Below, piece after piece: positions 57,090-64,000 of a stretch of DNA of 64,000 nucleotides. Both the position numbers and the translations under genes were made by a program. The notes under the pieces were generated by a model that saw nothing but the letters and a program-made list of their open reading frames with translations, was not told where the DNA came from and searched no databases. This stretch comes from Diphasiastrum complanatum (Eukaryota > Streptophyta > Lycopodiopsida > Lycopodiales > Lycopodiaceae). The stretch is from NCBI GenBank assembly GCA_029204225.1, contig CM055092.1:21665669-21729668 (forward strand), in the 5' to 3' direction. Each line of letters starts with the position of its first letter. Position 1 is the first letter of the stretch.

Positions 57090-57600
57090 GGCTTGAATTG
57101 CCCTGAGAAGCCACAAATGTGCAATAACATAGAGAGAGCTCCAATACCTTCAGAAAGAACCTTGTGTCTAGATTGGTGGAGCCAACATTTGATACCCCAT
57201 GAATTTCCTTTAAAAGCCTCTATGATCCAAATGTTGGGTCAAGAGGTGTGAAACATTGAGATAGCAGCCAATATCTTGACTTGCATCTTGAGGCCCAAGA
57301 TGTCCCTACCATATAGACCAATAGTCTTGAGAAGTGGCAAATGCACAACAATGTAGAGTGTCACCTCGAAATTTTAAGGAAAAACCCTGTAGTTAGACTA
57401 GAGGAGCCAAAATTTTGATCAATCTCTTGGCGCAAATTTGGGTTAAGAACTACAAGAGTAGCCAAAATTTTGACTCTCACCTTGATGTTCCAAAGGTCAA
57501 CTATTCAATAGAGGCCATAACAACCCTAAGAAGTGATTAATGTGTAGCAATAATGGAGACTAAAAATCTTGAATCCTTCTCAAAGAAGGCTCTACGGTCA
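57090..57600. repeat. Degenerate tandem repeat, about 200-230 bp unit
   Basis: Three diverged units recur near 57097, 57328 and 57526, each with CC(C/T)(T)GAGAAGT/C then AATG(T/C)GCA-ACAAT and GAGA. Divergence is high. Confidence 0.45.
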
Positions 57601-60360
57601 AATGTTGAACACTCAACAGAGAAGGGCTAGAGCAACCAACCCATTGGGTTGAACACATTTCATCTAGAATCCAAAGACAGTTGTTGTAAAGCTAATATTC
57701 TCGAGAGCCTAAATCTTCGACTTGAGCCATTGTGAGGTGAGTTAGAGCTTGAGGCTTATTGAATTTGACTCCACCACAACCCAAAGTGAAAGTAAAAGCC
57801 CTTGAAGGTATTCTCTAGTTCGGAACCCACAAAAAGAGCCCAAATCTTAAATTCAAAATTGCAAAAGTTAGTGGAGGAACCAAATTCTTAGTTCAAATTT
57901 GAGATTTCTTGTTTTTTAACATGACTGAGTAAAAGATTGCCCAGGACAAGAGAGAATCAATAGAGCCTAGGGACCTAGAGTCTTGCAATTTAGAGAGGAA
58001 GGAGGACACTCATCCTCCTAAGAAAGACACTCATCCTCTTGAGGACCCTAGGGGATATCTTATGGTTGACCTTTTGAGCCTTAGGCCATAATATGCAACT
58101 CTTGAGCTTTTGAGATGCATCCTTAAGGAGCCCTAGGAGCCTAAAGATGCACCTCGGGAGCTAAAGAGTCACATCTTGAGGATGAGAGTTTGCCATGTGT
58201 CAAAAATGCATGTGAGAATTTGGCATTTGGCCTATTCTACACTCGCACCACCAGGCCCGTCAAGCCAGCTAAGAAACTAGAAACTCTTGAGAATGATTGA
58301 AAGACATTATGAAGCGATAGATTCTTAATTTATTCCCTTCAAGCCAATGTTTGGAAAAGTCGACAAAGTATAGATATAAAATCGGCATCTCTTCTCACTA
58401 TTTTTATATAAGCACATAAACCCCTTTATAAGTAATAGTCCTTAAAAAGCCAAGAAAGTTCAAATAATGCCAGCATTTGGATAGCTCGAAAAGGTTTCTA
58501 GAACATTGTTTCGGGCAGGCTTATCCCATATTGTACTACAATCTGGTCTTTGGTCTGGGAGCATGGGCCATGGGCCATGGGCCATGGCAGATTCAAGACA
58601 AAAAGGAAAAACAAGTAAGTACTTGTACTGCTCGCGGCGCCCTCAGGAGTCAGGTCGCAGCAATTACACACAGAGCATTAACAAGATTTCACAGCTATAT
58701 TTCGTTTATGCTATGGCAAGCGCCAAGTACTATGCTTCCATGCTTTTTTTTTACGCCCGTTATGTTGCGCGTGCTATGCTTGTATAGTTATGATGCTATC
58801 CAAATCCAATTTCCCCCTTTTTGCTCTCTCTAGGCAGCCCAGCCATGCTGCAAGACTCAAGTGCATGCATTTCCTGTTAAAATTTGAATTTGATGCGATG
58901 AACACATCTTTGTTTGACAGAATGCCTGAAAATTGAGAGTAGGGTTCTTCGTGCTTTCCTTCCACGCACAACGATCAACTTTTTGGAAGCCTCAAAATCT
59001 GCCATTACTACTTTTCATCATCGAGTCAGTATCTACTTTATTGATCGACTTCTTTCTCAAATTCTCTCTATCTCTCCCTCCGGCTGCTGCAGCCTTGGTG
59101 CGCGCCTGCATGGATGATGGCGCCCACCCACGTCTACCATTTTTTGTGCGTGTTCACACGTTTCTGTTGAACGGGAACATTTCATGTGTGAATTAGCTCA
59201 CCTACCCAAAAACCATAACTTGTGGGGATAGGGAAGCTCTTTTTATTGCATGGACCTCCTGGCTGGGCTTAAAAACACCTCACCTTTGACTCTTATAAAG
59301 AAGACATCTTAGGGTCCTAATCTTTTCTCAGAAACCGCTGCTTGTAAAGAGTACTAAATCAACCTAATAGAAAATCATAATATTTCTATGAAATTAACAA
59401 AAAAGCTTAGAATAAAACCTTTGAATTTGTTTCATAACTAAAACTAACAAATTTTGAATCTTAAAATGACTTGCAAACTTACAAATTTTAGCAATAAATC
59501 TGATTTTGTTTTTGTAACCAACTAATGGTAGTTATACACAACATATACACCTTGGCAATGCCAAGTGAGAAACAAAGCTCCTAAGATGTCACCATGCAGC
59601 AATTGGGATTCGAGCCTATGCCTTACCGGTCACAGTCAAGAACTCTACCCATACACCTTGTTGCAATGGATTAAAAGTGTAATTTCAACCATGGGCATTT
59701 TTGTATTTGTTGGGTTTTTACAACACCCTCCGAAACTACAAGCACATTCCCATTTGAATTTTGAGCACATGGGATCCAACTCTTATTACACTATTACAAC
59801 TTGATTTTATATGCTTTGTATACTTAGGTACACATACATACAGACACATACAGATATAGATAAGTTTATTTAATATACTCTTTACTTTTCAATAGCATTA
59901 TATTTGAACAATGCATTGTTGAAATTTGACATTCTTGTGCCTTTCAAATGCCATCATTTGGTTATGAAAGTTGTCCTTTTAAACTTTTTGAAGATCTCAA
60001 GTATGAAACTAATATGAAGTGTGAGTCTCTCTATATCATCCTCTAAGACAAGAATTCTTAGAATTCTCTCTCACTAAAGTTGAGTTGGATCAGTGTATTA
60101 ATCTCAAAGTTGGTGAGGAGGGCTCGAATAACACCCATGGTGGATATGACCTCCATTGTAGGAGCTTGCTCTGAAATATAGGAACTTGGCTATGCCAACT
60201 TGTAAATGTTGTTTATAACTACAACTTCCTGTAATGTTGCCACAAATTCTTATTTTCTTAAAATCACTGACATACATTTTCCAAGTTGTGTATCCAAATG
60301 ACATTTATGAAGAGATTTTACTCTTGTTTGTTGATGTTTACAAAAAATAACATATAGGCT
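57601..60360. other. No recognised gene
   Basis: AT-rich to mixed sequence. A 7-bp motif GGGCCAT repeats three times near 58562. A tRNA-like box B word (GATTCGAGCC) occurs near 59607 in a segment that could be a SINE relic. No coding region is convincing. Confidence 0.4.
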
Positions 60361-60946
60361 TATAACATATCAAAAAATCATAGAGTCACAGAAAGATGCT
60401 GAATTGAAGCATATAGTAGATCGTTCGCAAGCTAATTTTCCAACAAAAATTCATGCACAATTACTGGTTACCTGAAAGATATAACAAAAAAAAGAAATGC
60501 AGCGAAATGACACTTATTACCTAAAAATACGGAGCACACACAGGTTGAGCAAGGTTGCTCATTGTATTTATAAACCTGTTCTATTTATATCTACAAAACC
60601 GCTTCAGTAGCATTCCAAGGTTACATAAAACTTTCTGAGCCTACCCTGTGACAACATATAGCTCAACCTAAAAGGTAAACAAAGCTGGAACATACATCTG
60701 TAAAAAGACTATGTACATAAATACAACAATAGAAGAACAATATTATCCGAAGATAGTTTTCCTATCGATGATGTCATGATTGACATGGATACATGTAGCT
60801 TTTTTAAGTGGTGAGAGAGGCGTCTCTGGTGTGGACATATCAGTCAGCGTGTTTGCATTAGGATATGCTATGTGGATGCTATGATCAATGCTTCGTGTTC
60901 TTGCTCCAAAGTATCATCCACATGCATGCTGTCTTGCAAAGAAGAT

Positions 60947-61535
60947 GTTATGAACATCTTCCAACGTACACCCAAGCTGCAGAAGGAAAATAATTTTCGA
61001 TTCTTAACATTGACAATAGACAAGCTACGAAAGATTGACCCAAAAAGCGTTTTCCATAGAACAGGTTGTACATGAACGCCCTTTCAAACACATTGCATGG
61101 AGTCAGGCTGACTCTGTTCTTCACTTCGAAAGACCCCAGCTTCGCATAAAGCTCCTTCCCAAGCTCGAGATTGTCAGTTTTAACATTGTGCAATGCAACC
61201 TGGAAATGAGACTTTCCAAAATCATTCAAACAGTAGCCTACCATACCATGGAATTTATGCAAACCCTTCTGTGTGTGTGTCTTGCACATGACCACAACTC
61301 CTACTGGTGCTTGCACATCCCAACCAACTGGTGCTTAATTTGCAAGTTCACGGTTTTGGCACTGGTGGCCATGATTTGACATGTCATATGAAAATGCAAG
61401 TGCAGCAGCGTGCCTCCCCTCTCCAAAGCACACACCCTAGCTACACATTTATCTGATAGAAATTGTTGCAGCAAAGGTAGCAAGCGAACATCAATGTCCC
61501 CCCCTCCACAGCCAACGTGCTGAAAAATACCCCGA
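60947..61535 (-). pseudogene. Replitron-like HUH endonuclease relic
   Basis: Minus-strand sequence, broken by one frameshift near 61317. First part (about 61533-61301): HVGCGGGDIDVRLLPLLQQF, then ALERGGTLLHLHFHM, whose HLH is the HUH metal-binding motif (codons in 61388-61402). Second part (about 61315-60947): VMCKTHTQKGLHKFHGMVGY, where the Tyr (near 61233) follows the usual GMVGYC pattern, then DFGKSHFQVALHNV and GKELYAKLG. This order (ERGG-HUH, then GMxGYC-x-KD) is how I recall proteins of Replitron elements, single-stranded-DNA type transposons. An acceptor-like TTTTTCAG precedes the first block at about 61525. Family naming is from motif memory. Confidence 0.6.
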
Positions 61536-62263
61536 CGAGCTTAGCTCCGTGACCACTGTTAAAATCTCGAAACGACTCCGACAAGGCCGAGCAATCGGTT
61601 TGCTCTGATTCCACTATTTCTGATGTAGCGGGCTCTCTGGTTAATTCCTATTGTCGCCCAAATGGAGCCGATATGTCGATGAAGTCTACTGCTTCAGGCC
61701 GCGATCAGTCATCCTCCGAACAAGCAGATAGCTACTGCTAATCTGACTATGTGTTTGTGAACAATAGATAATGTCTTAATGACAACAGAAATATATCTAG
61801 TGATGAAATTGAACAAGCATCACAACATTCACAGATTACACATTGAGCAAAAGAGATGTATATGTCTATATTATCAAAAAGCCAGTGTACATAGAAAGCT
61901 TTCTTGAGCGCTGTCTGTTTCCCAGATCAACGCGTCGGCATGAGAAAGGTGTTCTCTTTTCATGCACTGAACTAGCTACTTAGTAGAACTATCTTTCTTC
62001 CTTGATACGTGCCTCACTGAGTGCTGCGTTCAGAATTCTCTTGCTATGTATATATTACTATTTGTCTCTGATCCAAGACATATATCATGCCAAATTAGAT
62101 TACAAGATTGATTAGCTAAGCTTAAGCTAAACATCTGTTTAAGTTTGTTTGTGTTAACGTTGCATGGCGGTGGCGGAATGTGATAGTTGAGTATGTTGCG
62201 AAAGGAGCAAATACAAGAAAAAATACTAAGGCTTTAAAGTAGAAACACAATGTTTCTTCAGCT
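61536..62263. other. Sequence upstream of the HUH relic
   Basis: Mostly AT-rich. A Ser/Asp/Glu-rich stretch can be read on either strand at about 61570-61740, which could be part of the HUH protein N-terminus, but the case is weak. Confidence 0.3.
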
Positions 62264-63145
62264 CCCTCTTAAACGGTGTATTTTTTTTATTCCCAAGTTG
62301 GCTCTCTTCCTTTCAAACATTGCCTTATCCAATGCCTTTATAAAGATATCAGCTACCATCTGGCTTGTCGGTATGAAGACGGTCTTCAACTCATCTTTCT
62401 CAACCAGATCTCTGATCAAGTGATACTTGATCACGATGTGCTTCGTTTTGGATGAAACACTGGGTCTTTTGTTAGATGAATAGCAGAGGTGTTGTCCATG
62501 TGTAGGGTCAACAATTCATCAGTGTTCTTTCCTAGTCCATCTAGGAACTGTCTGAGCCATGTCAGCTCATTGGCCATTGTGGCTGCAACAACATATTTTG
62601 TCTCACAGGATGATTGGGCAGTTATTGTTTGATTTCTGCTGATCTAGATAACAGCTGCTATGGTGCATCCTCTTGAGATGCTTTTACTATCATCTTTTAG
62701 GGATGCCCAGCTTGCATCACTGTAGGATTCAATCTTGAATCCTACATCTCGACAATAGCATAGCCCGTAGTCCTTCGTCCTCTGCAGGTATTGCAGGATC
62801 CTCTTGGCCACCTTCTAGTGTGTTGGACCTGGATTGATATTAAATTGGCTCAACCTGAAAACTGCGTAAGCAATGTCCACCCGCGTATTGTCTACCAAGT
62901 ACATCAAAGAACCAATAAGCCTTTTGTAAGGGTTGTGCTCCATTGCTTGTCGTTCTACTTCATCTATGGGACAGTTCTCATTTGTCAGTATTGCACCAGG
63001 AACCATTTACTCTCTTACAATCTGCCATGTTGAAATCATCAATGATCTTTCGAATGTATCTTGACTGATATAGATACAATCTCCTAGCCTGAAGATCTCT
63101 GTCGATTTGTAAACCTAGGTAGCATTTGGCTTCTCCTAGGTCCGA
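62264..63145 (-). pseudogene. Copia RT end and RNase H relic
   Basis: Minus-strand: RT end near 63140-63010 (GEAKCYLGLQIDRDLQARRL, SRYIRKIIDDFNMADC), then 63006-62815 (NPYKRLIGSLMYLVDNTRVD, IAYAVFRLSQF), then RNase H (SDASWASLKDDSKSISRG; ITAQSSCETKYVVAATMANE; HMDNTSAIHLTKDPVFHPK). Several in-frame stops and a frameshift near 62440. It differs from Copia A to E in detail, so it is a further lineage. Confidence 0.82.
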
Positions 63146-63309
63146 TATTTTGAAATGCCTCTATAGGCAGATTCGCTTCTCTAGAATCTGTTTACTAGTT
63201 CGTTCTTCTTGTTTACAAGAACTGTTTTCTATCTGTTTAGAGGCTCATTGGCATTTCTTAGTGTTTATCTTGCTTATTACCATGTCCAGATCAGGTAGAA
63301 GGATTCTCG

Positions 63310-64000
63310 GGGTATGGTTCAGCCTGTCACGGATACTCAGATTTTGAACACTCTTGAACTCTTGAAATCACTTGCAATCATTCTAACATGCAAGCACACG
63401 AAGAATGCCCAAAAACAACTCTTCTTGAAACATGGTTGGGCATTACTATGGCACTTCAAAATAGAATGCTAGAGTGGATCATTGCAAAACCAAAACTAGG
63501 CTACTTGCAAGATCAGAATACTTAGACTAGCATGCCACATTCCTCATAAAAACCAAAAAAACAAATTATTACAAGCATTCAAGAATCAAGAAGCTCCATC
63601 TTCTTGATTCTTGAATTTTCCAAGAAACTCAAGAAACCAAACATAAATGAATTTGCAAGATCTATACCACATTATTGACTACAAATCTCTTGGATGCTTG
63701 CAACCTACATTAATCCACCAAAATAGGAAACAAGAAACTAATTAACTAGACAACATTTTAGAAGTCCAAGAATCAAGAAACACTCATTTCTTGATTCTTG
63801 GACACCCCAAGAACATCAAGAACTGGAATGTAAGGGAATATGCAAGATCTACACGACAAATCCAGCCTATTTAGTTTAACTGAATGCTGACTCCTATATT
63901 AAACCACAAGAAAACAAGAAATCTAATCCACACCTACAATCCACAACCACACAATAGAAGGGCAAGAGAAACAAGAATGATCAAGGAGCTCAAGAATGCA
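63310..64000 (-). repeat. Partial LTR related to the first element's LTR, inverted
   Basis: From about 63720 to the window end the minus strand matches positions about 470-770 of the first LTR with divergence (shared TAAACTAAATAGGCTGGAT and TGTGGTTGTGGA-type words). The part at 63310-63700 is more diverged. Two perfect 17-bp hairpins lie inside. The element body, if any, lies beyond the window. Confidence 0.7.

Noticed and set aside
59565-59804. Possible tRNA gene or SINE around GATTCGAGCC
   Set aside because: Only a box B-like word is seen; no box A at proper spacing, no cloverleaf and no clear ends.
61035-61379. 114-residue plus-strand open frame
   Set aside because: It is antisense to the HUH relic, which has recognisable motifs on the minus strand.

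Overview
The window is a repeat-dominated stretch of a land-plant nuclear genome. It is plant because the one intact host gene is a small intron-containing 40S ribosomal protein S21e gene with a telo-box-like upstream motif. It is also plant because the retroelements carry plant-type Copia and Gypsy polyproteins, primer-binding sites matching initiator-Met and Asp tRNAs, and 5-bp target duplications. A degenerate HUH endonuclease resembling Replitron proteins, and a broken gene for a possible ParB-like protein, make me lean towards a non-flowering plant (fern, lycophyte or similar). That lean is inference, not proof.

Layout. 12-8027: complete plus-strand LTR element with 1.1-kb LTRs, 5-bp duplication GAGAT, tRNA-Asp-like primer site and only gag remnants. 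It sits at the edge of a decayed minus-strand gene (8028-9480) with a possible ParB-like domain, which abuts a truncated Copia gag (9490-10444). 10496-11835: two LTR-like arms in inverted orientation around CT/GA microsatellites. 11836-12200 and 18336-18420: a pyrimidine-rich stretch split by Copia A (12201-18335, duplication GCTCT). 19242-20511: frameshifted gag-like gene with three unusual zinc knuckles. 20860-22310: decayed minus-strand coding traces. 22480-26300: two nested minus-strand Copia fragments (B inside C). 26305-26740: Gypsy RT scrap.

26880-28220 holds the RPS21 gene (three exons), followed by nested hAT-like MITEs (28857-29851). 29870-33360 is AT-rich with little recognisable. 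33360-34700 carries diverged direct and inverted repeats. 34730-35880 holds a Gypsy chromodomain followed at once by Gypsy gag-protease. 36655-42976 is a nearly intact minus-strand Copia D (duplication TACAA) with one visible frameshift. 43680-45000 is GC-rich and repeat-rich with a 22-nt poly-G tract. 45480-47100 and 49859-50885 are minus-strand Gypsy remnants. 51154-55860 is a degraded plus-strand Copia E. 57000-57600 shows a degenerate tandem repeat. 60947-61535 is the Replitron-like HUH relic. 62264-63145 is a Copia RT/RNase H relic. The window ends (63310-64000) in an inverted, diverged relative of the first LTR family.

The genes do not form a pathway: one housekeeping gene survives among layers of insertions. 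The most interesting signals are regulatory or relic ones: a heat-shock-element-like cluster in the Copia B promoter region, a G-box palindrome recurring in Copia A, D and E, paired 17-bp hairpins in an LTR, and the two non-retroviral relics (ParB-like and HUH). Several nonsense codons fit C-to-T decay at methylatable sites. Positions were read by eye; domain names rest on motif recognition, not searches.
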